Shown in pieces: positions 16,149-25,566 of a DNA stretch of 34,586 nucleotides. The position numbers and the translations under genes are program-made. The stretch comes from an uncultured Gammaproteobacteria bacterium (GTDB lineage: Bacteria > Pseudomonadota > Gammaproteobacteria > Arenicellales > JAANXG01), in the NCBI GenBank assembly GCA_947259875.1, contig CAMYNX010000021.1, positions 1-34,586 of the forward strand. Reading direction: 5' to 3'. Position 1 is the stretch's first letter. Each line of letters begins with the position of its first letter. The notes beneath the pieces were generated by a model, which was given only the letters and a program-made list of their open reading frames with translations, was not told the DNA's origin and searched no databases.

Positions 16149-17453
16149 ATGATCGACCGGCGAGTATTCGAGCGTAGACGTCAGGATGTGATGCAACTCA
16201 TGGGCGATGGAATTGCCGTTATCACTACTGCGCCGGAAAGGGTTCGTAACCGAGACGTCCATTATAGATTTCGTCCAGACAGCGACTTTTTCTATCTGAC
16301 ACATTTTCCCGAGCCAGAAGCGGTGGCAGTTTTATACCCCGGTCGTGAGCAAGGTGAATTCATTTTGTTCTGTCGCGAACGTGACCCTGAACGCGAGGCT
16401 TGGGATGGGAAGCGAGCTGGCTTGCAAGGGGCGGTTGAGTTCTATGATGCCGATGATGCATTTCCTATCGCCGATATCGGAGAGATTCTGCCGGGCTTGC
16501 TGGAGAATCGTAGCAAGGTGTTCTGTAATGTGGGCAGTTATCCCGATTTCGACATGAAATTATTGGGCTGGGTCAACGAGGTCAAAGCGAAAACCCGTGC
16601 CGGCATAAATGCGCCAAATGAATTGGTGGACGTGACTCACATCCTCCATGAATTACGGTTAATTAAACAATCCGACGAAGTAAAAGTGATGAAGCACGCG
16701 GCGAGGATATCGGCTGCTGCTCATCGGCGCGCGATGCAAGTGTGTGAGCCGGGAATGATGGAATATGAACTCCACGCGGAGCTGGAATATGCGTTCCGCA
16801 AAGGTGGTAGCGCCTATCCGGCTTATCCCCCGATCGTGGCTGGGGGCGCTAACGCTTGTGTATTGCATTATATCGATAACAACGACATCCTCGCGGACGG
16901 TCAATTAGTGCTGATTGATGCCGGAGCGGAGATCGACTGTTACGCCTCCGATATTACGCGCACGTTCCCAATCAATGGAAAGTTTTCACCGGAGCAAAGA
17001 ACCATCTACGAGCTCGTTTTAGCGGCACAGGCTGCCGCGATCGAAAAGGCGCAGGCGGGTTGCCACTGGAATGAACCCCACGATGCAGCCGTTCGTATTT
17101 TGGTTCAAGGGCTAATTGATGAGGGTCTGTTACAAGGGGGCGTCGATGAACTTATCGAGAACAATTCCTATCGTCGTTTCTACATGCACCGGACCGGACA
17201 TTGGCTGGGCATGGATGTTCATGACGTCGGTGACTATAAAGTCGAGGGAGAATGGCGCGAGTTGGAACCCGGGATGACGTTTACGATTGAACCTGGTTTG
17301 TATATCCCAGGTGATGAGGACATCGATCCGAGATGGCGCGAAATCGGCGTCCGTATCGAGGACGATGTCCTGATAAATCGTAACGGTAATACCGTCTTGA
17401 CAAAAGATGCACCAAAGAGCGTAGGCGAAATCGAGGCTCTGATGCAAAAGTGA
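16149..17453 (+). CDS. pepP: Xaa-Pro aminopeptidase (aminopeptidase P)
   Basis: A 434-residue dimanganese peptidase that removes an N-terminal residue before proline. The five metal ligands of the pita-bread fold are all present: D257 (LIDAGAE), D268 (SDITRTF), H351 (GHWLGMDVHD), E381 (IEPGLY) and E404 (VRIEDD). The N-terminal AMP_N domain includes HYRFRPDSDFFYLTHFPEPEAV. I chose the ATG at 16149 because MIDRRVFERRRQ aligns with the start of the E. coli enzyme; in-frame starts at 16107/16110 would overlap ygfB. It sits in the conserved ygfB-pepP-ubiH-ubiI order. Confidence 0.96.
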   Translation: MIDRRVFERRRQDVMQLMGDGIAVITTAPERVRNRDVHYRFRPDSDFFYLTHFPEPEAVAVLYPGREQGEFILFCRERDPEREAWDGKRAGLQGAVEFYDADDAFPIADIGEILPGLLENRSKVFCNVGSYPDFDMKLLGWVNEVKAKTRAGINAPNELVDVTHILHELRLIKQSDEVKVMKHAARISAAAHRRAMQVCEPGMMEYELHAELEYAFRKGGSAYPAYPPIVAGGANACVLHYIDNNDILADGQLVLIDAGAEIDCYASDITRTFPINGKFSPEQRTIYELVLAAQAAAIEKAQAGCHWNEPHDAAVRILVQGLIDEGLLQGGVDELIENNSYRRFYMHRTGHWLGMDVHDVGDYKVEGEWRELEPGMTFTIEPGLYIPGDEDIDPRWREIGVRIEDDVLINRNGNTVLTKDAPKSVGEIEALMQK

Positions 17454-17471
17454 GTGGTGCAGGAGGATGCA

Positions 17472-18713
17472 TTGAACATAGGAAATGAAAGTCACGCGCG
17501 ATTTGATGTCGCAATCGTCGGCGGCGGTTTGGTCGGCGCCAGCTTGACGTGTGCATTGGCTTCGACGCCGCTACGCGTGGCCTTGATTGAGGCGGTGCCA
17601 TTCAAGTCCGAATCGCAACCTAGTTACACCGAACGCATGCTCGCCCTCTCGCATGGCACGACGCAGATCCTATCTGCAATCGGTGTTTGGCCCGAGGTGA
17701 TTGCGCGGGACGCGACCCCGATAGAGAGCATTCATATTTCGGACCTTGGCCATTCCGGGTTTACTCGTCTTAGCCATACCGATGCTGACGTCGATGCGCT
17801 CGGGTATATCGTGCCGGCTCGGGTATTGGGGCAAGCACTAATGGCGCGCATGGATAACACCGAAGCGGAATTTATTTGCCCCGGCCAAGTTACCGGAATC
17901 AGCTACGATGAAAACTGCGCAGTCCTGGCCGTGCAAACAAACAATGGAGAGACAGCGGTAACATGCAGATTGGTCGTGTTGGCAGACGGCGGTCGATCAC
18001 CCGCCCGCGAATGGCTAGGCATCAAGACGGTCAGTCGCGATTATGGACAGACCGCTATCTTGACGACGGTCACCCCAGAGCGGGACCACCACAATAAGGC
18101 CTATGAACGTTTCACCGCTACCGGTCCATTGGCGTTATTGCCGACCAGCGGCAACCGTTACGCGGTGGTATGGACAACCACATCCAGTCAGGCCCCTGCA
18201 CTCATGGGTCTCGCGGACAGCGAATTTCTCGCCAGTCTGCAAGCTCGGTTTGGATATCGTGCAGGCAATCTGCGCAATCTGGGCGCACGAAAAGCGTATC
18301 CGCTGTCTTTGGTTCGTGTTCCGAATCCAACCGCCCGCCGGGCGGTGGTGATCGGCAATGCCGCACACACCATTCACCCGGTTTCCGGTCAGGGTTTTAA
18401 CCTTGGTCTGCGTGATGTGGCCGTATTGGCTGAAGTCCTAAACAATGCCGTGCGAAACGGCGACGACATAGGTGCCATCTCGGTGTTAGGCCCCTATGCC
18501 GATTGGCGACGCGCCGATACCCGCGCAACTATTACCTTCACCGATGGCCTGATAAGGCTTTTCTGTAATGAGTCACTGCCCTTGGCTTTCTTGCGGGGTG
18601 TCGGCATGGTGGCGGTGGATGTCTTTCCGTCTCTCAAGCGATCCCTGCTTCGGCGCACCATGGGTTTGGCGGGACGGGTCCCGCAACTCGGTCGCGGGGT
18701 ACCTTTGGAGTAG
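17472..18713 (+). CDS. ubiH: 2-octaprenyl-6-methoxyphenol hydroxylase UbiH
   Basis: A FAD-dependent aromatic hydroxylase of ubiquinone synthesis, about 413 residues. The Rossmann motif is VAIVGGGLVGAS, the second FAD motif is ADGGRSPAR, and the GD-type motif is GNAAHTIHPVSGQGFNLGLRD from about 295. The GN (rather than GD) form and the position after pepP support UbiH. The start is most likely TTG at 17472: a perfect AGGAGG (17461-17466) stands 5 nt before it. A GTG at 17454, directly abutting the pepP stop, would add six residues but lacks spacing to any ribosome site. Probably co-transcribed with its neighbours. Confidence 0.9.
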   Translation: MNIGNESHARFDVAIVGGGLVGASLTCALASTPLRVALIEAVPFKSESQPSYTERMLALSHGTTQILSAIGVWPEVIARDATPIESIHISDLGHSGFTRLSHTDADVDALGYIVPARVLGQALMARMDNTEAEFICPGQVTGISYDENCAVLAVQTNNGETAVTCRLVVLADGGRSPAREWLGIKTVSRDYGQTAILTTVTPERDHHNKAYERFTATGPLALLPTSGNRYAVVWTTTSSQAPALMGLADSEFLASLQARFGYRAGNLRNLGARKAYPLSLVRVPNPTARRAVVIGNAAHTIHPVSGQGFNLGLRDVAVLAEVLNNAVRNGDDIGAISVLGPYADWRRADTRATITFTDGLIRLFCNESLPLAFLRGVGMVAVDVFPSLKRSLLRRTMGLAGRVPQLGRGVPLE

Positions 18714-18716
18714 GCT

Positions 18717-19931
18717 ATGAGCGAGCCCGATGTGGTGATTATCGGTGCCGGGATGGTCGGCGCGACTTTGGCCAATGCTCTGGCTCAGCGTGAATTTAGA
18801 GTTGTAGTAATCGATACCGGTAACCCCCCTGTTGTTGATCACAGCCAATACGATCTCCGGGTCAGCGCGCTAGGCCGCGCTGCGGAGTGTGTGTTTCGCA
18901 ATCTGGGGGTATGGCCGGCGATCAGTGCACAGCGGGTGTCACCGTTTCGCAAGATGGTGGTATGGGACGCGGGGAGTGAGGGTGCCATTACCTTCGATGC
19001 CGCGGAGATCGGCGAACCACAGCTGGGACATATCGTCGAGAACAACCTGGTGGTTGACGCCTTGCACCGACAGCTCGGCAACTATCCCAACGCCGACGTG
19101 CTATGGACAACCGAGGTGGACACAATTACCCCGCACCGCGACTCAGTTACAATTGCTTTTGGTGGCGGTGAGTGCACAGCGGCCCTGGTTGTCGGTGCCG
19201 ATGGAGCCAGCTCTTGGGTGCGCCAGCACCTGGGTATCGGAGCGCGGGGAACGGATTACGACCAACGCGCCATCGTTGCTCAGGTGTATACGGAGCGGTC
19301 CCATGAACACGCTGCCTGGCAACGATTCTTGCCGACCGGTCCGCTGGCTTTTTTGCCATTGGCGGACGGCAGTTGCTCGATTGTATGGAGCTGTGACCGG
19401 CCGTTGGCTGATGAGTTGATGACGCTGACGGACGAGGCATTTATTCATAGGTTGGGGGAATCGTTTGAATTCAGGTTAGGCAACATCAGCGCGATCGGCG
19501 TACGCAAGTGGTTCCCATTGTCGCGCTCATATGTGGAACACTACATCGACAGCCGTTGCGCACTAATCGGTGACGCGGCTCACACGGTGCATCCGCTCGC
19601 AGGTCAGGGTGCCAATCTTGGCATTGCAGACGCCGCCGTTCTGTCTGAGGTGGTGGCCAGTGCCGCGGGGAAGGACATCGGAATCCGATCTGTGTTACGG
19701 CGCTATGAGCGTTGGCGCAAGGGCGAGAACATGTTGATGATGAATGCGGTGCATGGTTTGCAAAGACTATTCCAGGTGCGGTTAACTCCAATACGTCAAT
19801 TGCGAGGCCTGGGGCTGCGCCTGACCGATGCATCGGGCCCGGTGAAACAATTAATAGTACGTCGTGCGATGGGACTTAGCGGTGATCTTCCAGAACTTGC
19901 TAAGTGCTCGATTTCGATCGCTAATGATTAA
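18717..19931 (+). CDS. UbiI/VisC-like ubiquinone-pathway FAD hydroxylase
   Basis: A 404-residue paralogue of the preceding gene, 3 bp downstream. The FAD motifs are VVIIGAGMVGATLAN at residues 7-21, VGADGASSWVRQ, and GDAAHTVHPLAGQGANLGIAD from 285. In E. coli this position is held by ubiI (visC), which performs C5 hydroxylation of the ubiquinone ring. The sequence alone does not separate UbiI from UbiF-type enzymes, so the symbol is left open. Together the two genes could provide two of the three ring hydroxylations. Confidence 0.88.
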   Translation: MSEPDVVIIGAGMVGATLANALAQREFRVVVIDTGNPPVVDHSQYDLRVSALGRAAECVFRNLGVWPAISAQRVSPFRKMVVWDAGSEGAITFDAAEIGEPQLGHIVENNLVVDALHRQLGNYPNADVLWTTEVDTITPHRDSVTIAFGGGECTAALVVGADGASSWVRQHLGIGARGTDYDQRAIVAQVYTERSHEHAAWQRFLPTGPLAFLPLADGSCSIVWSCDRPLADELMTLTDEAFIHRLGESFEFRLGNISAIGVRKWFPLSRSYVEHYIDSRCALIGDAAHTVHPLAGQGANLGIADAAVLSEVVASAAGKDIGIRSVLRRYERWRKGENMLMMNAVHGLQRLFQVRLTPIRQLRGLGLRLTDASGPVKQLIVRRAMGLSGDLPELAKCSISIAND

Positions 19932-19943
19932 TCAGAACCCAAT

Positions 19944-21179
19944 ATGGAATTTCTGAATCTACTCGCGATACTCATCACGCTTGCCGCGGTCTTTAGTTAC
20001 GTTAATTATCGTTTCATTGGGCTGCCGACTACTATTGGGGTCATGCTCATCGCATTGATCTTCTCGCTGGTGTTGATCGGTTTGAATGTTTTGGGCATCG
20101 GGGAATTTGAAACGCAGGCCGAGTTGATGCTGTCACAGGTTGACTTCAATAAAGTGTTGATGCACGGAATGCTAAGTTTCCTGCTGTTCGCCGGCGCATT
20201 GCATGTGAATTTTGAAGATCTTTCCAAGTTCAAGTGGATAATCACGAGTTTGGCGACGATGGGCGTTGTTTTGTCTACGTTGATTGTCGGCACCCTGATT
20301 TGGATTCTATTGCAGCTTCTTGAATTTGATATTGCTTATATATATTGCTTGTTGTTCGGCGCACTGATATCACCCACGGATCCCATTGCCGTTATGGCAA
20401 CATTAAAAACGGTTGGTATTGCAAAAAGCTTGGAGACCAAGATTACCGGCGAATCGCTGTTTAATGACGGCGTTGGTGTGGTCATATTCCTGATCTTGCT
20501 GAGTTTGGCATTCAGTCCCGAGGACGTTTCTGCCGGAGAAGCGGCGCTGCTGTTCGTACGAGAAGCGGTGGGAGGTGTGCTGTTCGGTGTGGTGTTGGGC
20601 TATATCGGTTTTTACCTGCTGCGTACAGTTGATAATTATCAAGTTGAGGTTCTGCTCACCCTGGGCTTGGTGATGGGTGGGTATACCTTGGCGTTAGCAC
20701 TGCATACGTCTGGTCCCATTGCCATAGTGGTGGCAGGTCTGATGATCGGTAATACAGGTAGGGCGCTAGCTATGTCCGACAAGACTCGTGAACACCTCGA
20801 TACATTCTGGGAACTGATAGATGAGATCCTAAATGCAATTCTATTCGTGCTCATCGGGCTCGAGATGCTGATACTAGATTTCTCTGCTGGCTACATAATT
20901 GCGGGATTACTCGCAATTCCTCTGGTGTTGATGTCCCGGTTCTTTAGTGTGGGCATCCCTGTCAGTTTGCTACGGTTAAAGAAAGAATATAGTCCCCATG
21001 TGGTCAAGATCCTGGTGTGGGGCGGTTTGCGTGGCGGTATCTCGGTGGCTTTGGCGTTATCGCTGCCGATGGGAGAGATGCGGGATGTGTTTTTGGCAAT
21101 GACGTACATCATCGTCGTGTTCTCGATATTGGTGCAGGGGCTTACTATCGCTCCGATGTTAAAAAGGCTAGGCAGCTAA
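19944..21179 (+). CDS. CPA1-family Na+/H+ antiporter (NhaP type)
   Basis: A 411-residue inner-membrane protein with about 12 hydrophobic segments. The CPA1 signatures are SPTDPIAVMATLK (residues 143-155) and GESLFNDGVGVV with the paired N174-D175 needed for cation exchange. WGGLRGGISVALALSLP near the C-terminus is also typical. It would export Na+ or K+ in exchange for protons. No large cytoplasmic C-terminal regulatory domain is present. It follows the UbiI-like gene by 12 bp with a weak ribosome site. Confidence 0.9.
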   Translation: MEFLNLLAILITLAAVFSYVNYRFIGLPTTIGVMLIALIFSLVLIGLNVLGIGEFETQAELMLSQVDFNKVLMHGMLSFLLFAGALHVNFEDLSKFKWIITSLATMGVVLSTLIVGTLIWILLQLLEFDIAYIYCLLFGALISPTDPIAVMATLKTVGIAKSLETKITGESLFNDGVGVVIFLILLSLAFSPEDVSAGEAALLFVREAVGGVLFGVVLGYIGFYLLRTVDNYQVEVLLTLGLVMGGYTLALALHTSGPIAIVVAGLMIGNTGRALAMSDKTREHLDTFWELIDEILNAILFVLIGLEMLILDFSAGYIIAGLLAIPLVLMSRFFSVGIPVSLLRLKKEYSPHVVKILVWGGLRGGISVALALSLPMGEMRDVFLAMTYIIVVFSILVQGLTIAPMLKRLGS

Positions 21180-21183
21180 ACGA

Positions 21184-21218
21184 CGTCGATAAACGCCAGA
21201 TTGCGCCGTTTATCGACG
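21184..21218. terminator. 12-bp inverted repeat between convergent genes
   Basis: The arms CGTCGATAAACG (21184-21195) and CGTTTATCGACG (21207-21218) pair perfectly around an 11-nt loop, 5 bp after the antiporter stop. No T-tract follows on either side. The position between convergent genes suggests a transcription stop or mRNA-end stabiliser, but the lack of T residues leaves this open. Confidence 0.45.
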
Positions 21219-21263
21219 CTCGAGTCCTTGGTCTGCGAATCCACGTTGGGTTCGATGTTGTGA

Positions 21264-22145
21264 CTACCAGCTAAATCCATACAGATCATTCAGCAGAGTC
21301 GCGAATCCCTGGTATTCATCTTTATTCGTTGCCACCATCTGCTCACCGTCAGCGAAGCGTTCGCGAAGCCCTTTGGTTGCCACTAAGCCTTGTGGGGACA
21401 GCAACGTAGTACGGATAACGCTTTGAATATTTTCCGGTATTTGGGGGCTAGCGGTAATCGCTTGTCGCGGTAAGGGTTCGCTGAGATAGAGGATTCTTGT
21501 TTTACCTTTAGTATCGCCGTTATTGAATGTTGCATATAACGCGGACGGTATTACCGCCCCGCGGCAGTTACCCTTGAGAAGCTCTGCGAAGATATTATTG
21601 AACCCGTTGACCTCAAAAATCTGTGGCTGGCGCACGGGATTTGTGAATTGGGTTTGCATGGTGAGAGTGGCCAGATTGGGCGGGGCGTGTGCGCACACTT
21701 TGTGTCCTGCGAGATCGGTAAGATCAAATACTACCTCATCGTTGTTCCGGGCGACGATCACGAAATCCAGCTTACCCTGTACCCTTACCAACGGGGTATG
21801 CCCTAACCTGGCTACTCTCCAGCTGACGAAGTGCGGACCATCAAAGATTAAATCGTACTTACCGGTGCGCATATCCTTCATGTAGGATAGCCAATTATTC
21901 GAGTGACGGTAGATAAACCGTCTGCCGGTCGCTTTGGTGAGGAATTCAGCAATGGGGCCGTAGTCTTTTTGACCATCCTCGGCGGTTTCGCGAGGAGGCG
22001 CAGAAAACACATAAGTTTCCCCCACGCAAAACTGAGACCAGATCAGTCCAAGCACGAACACAGTCCCGGCTGCGAATTTCACCAGATCTCGATGCGGTTT
22101 CGTTGGTTTGATGTGGTCAATCATAGACATGAAGCCGATTAACAT
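21264..22145 (-). CDS. PhnD-like periplasmic substrate-binding protein
   Basis: A 293-residue protein with a hydrophobic signal or anchor at about residues 22-42, followed by a PhnD/SsuA-type binding fold. Motifs include YVFSAPPRETAEDGQKDYGPIAEFL, YDLIFDGPHFVSWR, and the inter-lobe region CRGAVIPSALYATF. Met6 or Met8 are alternative starts. Proteins of this family bind phosphonates, phosphite, or other oxyanions, or act as sensor domains. No ATPase or permease gene adjoins, so it may be an orphan or serve a distant transporter. It is divergent from fur, with a Fur-box-like site in the shared gap. Confidence 0.75.
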   Translation of the reverse strand: MLIGFMSMIDHIKPTKPHRDLVKFAAGTVFVLGLIWSQFCVGETYVFSAPPRETAEDGQKDYGPIAEFLTKATGRRFIYRHSNNWLSYMKDMRTGKYDLIFDGPHFVSWRVARLGHTPLVRVQGKLDFVIVARNNDEVVFDLTDLAGHKVCAHAPPNLATLTMQTQFTNPVRQPQIFEVNGFNNIFAELLKGNCRGAVIPSALYATFNNGDTKGKTRILYLSEPLPRQAITASPQIPENIQSVIRTTLLSPQGLVATKGLRERFADGEQMVATNKDEYQGFATLLNDLYGFSW

Positions 22146-22169
22146 TCAATCTGTCAATGCGCGTGTTAT

Positions 22170-22184
22170 TGCTAATAATTGTTA
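22170..22184. promoter_or_regulatory. Fur-box-like site between the PhnD-like gene and fur
   Basis: TGCTAATAATTGTTA matches the 7-1-7 Fur consensus TGATAAT-N-ATTATCA at 11 of 14 positions. It lies in the 85-bp divergent intergenic region, about 50 bp before the fur ATG and 25 bp before the PhnD-like start. Autoregulation of fur is common. The site is AT-rich, so a chance match is possible. Confidence 0.5.
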
Positions 22185-22230
22185 CTAACGTTATTGTTTC
22201 AGAGACCGATTATTCCTCAGGAACCCGTCA

Positions 22231-22707
22231 ATGTCTTCTAGCGCCGAGTTGAAGAAGGCCGGTCTCAAGACCACGCTGCCACGGCTCAAAATCTTGAGTA
22301 TGCTCGAAACTGCCAATATTCGGCATATGACGGCCGAGGATGTCTACAAGAGTTTGCTGGGTTCCGGAGAGGAGATCGGTTTGGCGACTGTATACCGGGT
22401 GCTGACTCAATTCGAAAACGCTGGGTTGGTGATACGTCACAATTTTGAAGGTGGTCGCTCGGTATTTGAACTCAACGATGAAGGCCATCACGATCACTTG
22501 GTGTGCATGGAATGTGGCGACGTATTCGAGTTTTACGACAAAGCCATAGAGGAACGGCAGCGGAAAGTAGCGGACGAGTCCGGTTTTGTGCTCGATAATC
22601 ACTCTTTGTACATGTATGGAGTCTGCGAGGGAATGCGGAAAAATGGAAAGTGTTCCATCAACAAGAAAAAACTGCCCGGCATCCTTACCACCAGCAAAAA
22701 CCGATAA
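22231..22707 (+). CDS. fur: Ferric uptake regulator
   Basis: A 158-residue Fe2+-dependent repressor. The winged-helix DNA-binding domain includes LKTTLPRLKILSML and the recognition region IGLATVYRVLTQFENAGL. The dimerisation/metal domain has HHDHLVCMECG, with metal-binding histidines at 86, 87 and 89 and cysteines C92 and C95. A later CEGMRKNGKC supplies another cysteine pair. Length is slightly above E. coli Fur (148). AGGA lies about 9 nt upstream of the ATG. A MITE-like element begins 7 bp after the stop, and the iron transporter permease converges on it. Confidence 0.95.
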   Translation: MSSSAELKKAGLKTTLPRLKILSMLETANIRHMTAEDVYKSLLGSGEEIGLATVYRVLTQFENAGLVIRHNFEGGRSVFELNDEGHHDHLVCMECGDVFEFYDKAIEERQRKVADESGFVLDNHSLYMYGVCEGMRKNGKCSINKKKLPGILTTSKNR

Positions 22708-22713
22708 GTTGTC

Positions 22714-22785
22714 TAACCCGCATATTACACCAAGGCGCCCCTCCCTTCGCCATCATCCGGAATCCTTGGTGCAATATACGGGCTA
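22714..22785. repeat. MITE-like element, short copy (72 bp)
   Basis: The ends TAACCCGCATATTACACCAAGG (22714-22735) and CCTTGGTGCAATATACGGGCTA (22764-22785) are inverted repeats matching at 19 of 22 positions. The 28-bp centre includes the family motif CGCCATCATCCGGAATCC also found in the longer copies. The last three bases form the stop codon of fbpB on the other strand. As a long hairpin between convergent genes it may also terminate transcription of both. Confidence 0.85.
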
Positions 22786-24498
22786 AGCATTGCCGTTGGT
22801 TCTGTCGACATAGGTTGTTGTGCGGCTACGCGCGATGGCACGACTAAGCAGTATTACCGGAAAAAGTCCAACTAGTACAATTGCGATCGCTGGTATCGCC
22901 GAATCGGCTAAGCGCTCGTCGGAAGCCAGTTCAAAAGCACGCACCGCCAAAGTATTAAAATTGAATGGCCGCAGTATCAAGGTGGCGGGTAGCTCCTTGA
23001 GAATATCGACAAACACGATCAGGCCGGCGGTTAGCAAACTTCCGCGCATTATTGGGATATGTACTCGGCGAAGGACTTCCTTGGGGCGATAACCCAGCGA
23101 CCGAGCTGCATCATCCATCGATTCTTTTATCTTGCCCAGTCCCGACTCTACAGTTTGTAACGACACGGCAAGAAAACGGACCATATATGCGAACACCAGT
23201 GCGAAAAGCGTGCCGCTGAACAACAGCCCGGTGGATATACCGAATTGATTTCGCAACCAAAAATCTATGTGGTTATCCAACCACGCCAAAGACAGCATGA
23301 CGCCAACTGCGATGACCGTGCCGGGTATTGCGTAACCCATGCCGGCCACCCGCGCTGCGGATATGACGACCTTGTTTGGCGATAGGCGTTTGCCGTAGGC
23401 AATGAGTAGCGCGATGCACACCGCCAAGGTTGCGGCGCCCGCGGCCAATGTGACGCTGTTGCGGATTAGCCGGTAGAACTCAGGGTCAATCATCTGGTCA
23501 GCGGTGCGGTAGGCCCACAATAATAATTGTCCCGTTGGGAGCACGAACCCAAGCATCAAGGGCAGTGCACAAGCCGAGATCGCCGCTGCCGCTCGCCATC
23601 CCTTAAGAAACTGCACATGAAATGGTTGAGAACGGATGCCGACGTGATGATATCGGGCACGCTTGCGAGACCAACGCTCGAGCACTATGAGTAAAAATAT
23701 AAAGCTAAGAAGAACAGAAGATAGCTGCGCCGCAGCAGAACTATCTCCAAGCCCAAACCAAGTGCGAAAGATGCCAGTAGTAAAGGTATCGACGCCGAAA
23801 TACTGCACCGTGCCATAATCTGCCAGGGTCTCCATTAATGCCAGTGACAAACCCGCGATAATGGCCGGTCGTGCCATCGGTAGCCCCGCGCGACGGAAAC
23901 TTTGCCATGCGGTGCACCCCAACAGGCGGCTGGCGTCAGTCACGGATACGGATTGTTCGAGAAACGCGGCCCGCGATAACAAGTACACATAGGGATAAAG
24001 CACGAAAGAAAGCACGGCCATGGCGCCTGGCAGTGACCTAATTTCGGGAAACCAATAATCTCCGTAAGACCACTCAAACCATTCGCGCAATTGATATTGC
24101 AAAGGACCGGCATAGTCGAGCATGCCGGTGTACGTGTAGGCGGTGATGTAAGCCGGCATGGACAAGGGCAGCAATAAGGCCCATATCAGAGTGTCCCTGC
24201 CCGGAAATTGGTACTGAGTCGTTAACCACGCCGAGCCCACGCCGAGTAACAAGGTGCCGACACCGACGCCCACCATCAATAGCAGCGAGTTGATAACGTA
24301 ATCTGTTAGTACGGTTTCTAACAAATGCCGCCACACATCGCTCGCCGGCTGTAACACAAAACTCAATACCACCAAAATAGGCAGTGCGAGTAATGCGGAA
24401 ACAGCCACCACTCCAAGACTCCAGCCATGGCGGTGCCACCATCTCACTGGAGATGATTTGGAAGCCGCGATAGTGTCTGGATGTGCCGGAGAGAACAC
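22783..24498 (-). CDS. fbpB: Iron(III) ABC transporter permease, two fused permease domains
   Basis: A 571-residue FbpB/SfuB-type protein with about 12 membrane segments in two repeated halves. Each half carries an ATPase-coupling loop: DASRLLGCTAWQSFRRAGLPMARPAI in the first, and DDAARSLGYRPKEVLRRVHIPIMRGSL in the second. It moves Fe3+ delivered by FbpA across the inner membrane. The start is GTG at 24498, 8 bp after the fbpA stop. GGAGG overlapping the end of fbpA stands about 11 nt upstream. The stop lies in the MITE-like repeat. No ATPase (fbpC) gene is adjacent. Confidence 0.92.
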   Translation of the reverse strand: MFSPAHPDTIAASKSSPVRWWHRHGWSLGVVAVSALLALPILVVLSFVLQPASDVWRHLLETVLTDYVINSLLLMVGVGVGTLLLGVGSAWLTTQYQFPGRDTLIWALLLPLSMPAYITAYTYTGMLDYAGPLQYQLREWFEWSYGDYWFPEIRSLPGAMAVLSFVLYPYVYLLSRAAFLEQSVSVTDASRLLGCTAWQSFRRAGLPMARPAIIAGLSLALMETLADYGTVQYFGVDTFTTGIFRTWFGLGDSSAAAQLSSVLLSFIFLLIVLERWSRKRARYHHVGIRSQPFHVQFLKGWRAAAAISACALPLMLGFVLPTGQLLLWAYRTADQMIDPEFYRLIRNSVTLAAGAATLAVCIALLIAYGKRLSPNKVVISAARVAGMGYAIPGTVIAVGVMLSLAWLDNHIDFWLRNQFGISTGLLFSGTLFALVFAYMVRFLAVSLQTVESGLGKIKESMDDAARSLGYRPKEVLRRVHIPIMRGSLLTAGLIVFVDILKELPATLILRPFNFNTLAVRAFELASDERLADSAIPAIAIVLVGLFPVILLSRAIARSRTTTYVDRTNGNA

Positions 24499-24506
24499 CG
24501 GAACTT

Positions 24507-25529
24507 CTACCTCCAGCCGGCCCGATCCATTAGTTTGACTGCGGTACTATTGTATTTGCCGAGCAGCGACAGGTTGACTGAGTCCCCTTTAAATGTTCCC
24601 CATCGCTTCAGTATGTCACTGGGCTCCATACCTGCTTTGACCGGGTATTCATGATTGCTATCAGCGTAAAAACGTTGTGTTTCATCGCTGACCAAAAATT
24701 CGAGTAGTTTTATTGCGTTGTCCTTGTGCTTGGCGAATTTCGTCACTCCAGCGCCGCTGACATTTATGTGCGCACCCCTTCCTTTTTGGTTTGGCCATAT
24801 TATGCCGATCTTCCCGGCCGCTTCACGTGCCCGCTGGTCCTTTTTAGAAGTCGCCATGCGCGCCAGGTAATAAGTATTCGCGATCGCAATGACACATTGG
24901 CCGGCAGCGGCAGCCCGAATCTGGTCACGATCCCCGCCTTTTGGTGGACGGGCCAGGTTCGCTATTAGAGCCCGGGCCCACTTTTCGGTTTGCTGCTCAC
25001 CGATGGCGACAATCATGGATGCCACCAGCGATTGGTTGTAGATATTGCTAGAAGAACGCACGCAAATCTTGCCCTTCCACCTGGGCTTCGCTAAATCCTC
25101 ATAGCTTGTCAACGTGTTCGGATCCAGTTTGTCTAACGCGTACATGATGGGCCGCGCCCGTAATGACAATCCGAACCAGTAGTTTTCCGGATCTCTGTAG
25201 GTAGCGGGTACGGATTCATGCAGCACGTCAGAACTAACAGGCTGTAACAACTCGGCAACTTTCGCACGGTGTAAACGTCCGGCGTCCACAGTAATCAGAA
25301 CATCGGCTGGTGTGTTTGCGCCCTCTGTTTCCAAGCGTTTTAGCAGCGCATCCGCCTTGCCGGTAACCAGATTGACCTTAATACCTGTTTTTTGGCTGAA
25401 TTCATCCAGCAGCGGTTTGATGAGAGCCTCTTTGCGGGCGGAGTAGAGGTTGACCTCTTGTGCGTAGCCAAGGCTCACCCCCAGCAACATGACACCAAGC
25501 CCAAGGCTCAGAAATTTAAGGATTTTCAT
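24507..25529 (-). CDS. fbpA: Iron(III) ABC transporter periplasmic binding protein
   Basis: I chose the ATG at 25529 (340 residues): AGGAGG lies 8 nt upstream and the protein then begins with a clean signal peptide (MKILKFLSLGLGVMLLGVSL, then GYAQ). An upstream in-frame extension would run into the Fur box. The mature part has VNLYSARKEALIKPLLDEF at its start and the paired iron-ligand tyrosines in IANTYYLARM (Y220, Y221), as in FbpA/FutA proteins. It binds ferric iron in the periplasm for FbpB. Expression is likely repressed by Fur through the site at 25596-25610. Confidence 0.93.
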   Translation of the reverse strand: MKILKFLSLGLGVMLLGVSLGYAQEVNLYSARKEALIKPLLDEFSQKTGIKVNLVTGKADALLKRLETEGANTPADVLITVDAGRLHRAKVAELLQPVSSDVLHESVPATYRDPENYWFGLSLRARPIMYALDKLDPNTLTSYEDLAKPRWKGKICVRSSSNIYNQSLVASMIVAIGEQQTEKWARALIANLARPPKGGDRDQIRAAAAGQCVIAIANTYYLARMATSKKDQRAREAAGKIGIIWPNQKGRGAHINVSGAGVTKFAKHKDNAIKLLEFLVSDETQRFYADSNHEYPVKAGMEPSDILKRWGTFKGDSVNLSLLGKYNSTAVKLMDRAGWR

Positions 25530-25566
25530 TCCCATATCCTCCTCGTAATTCACGTATCGTCGATCG

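Noticed and set aside
22714-22785. Integron attC site, because the left end GTCTAAC fits the RYYYAAC core
   Set aside because: The right ends (GTTAGCC, GCTAAGC) do not fit GTTRRRY, the arms are far too complementary, and no gene cassettes or integrase are present.
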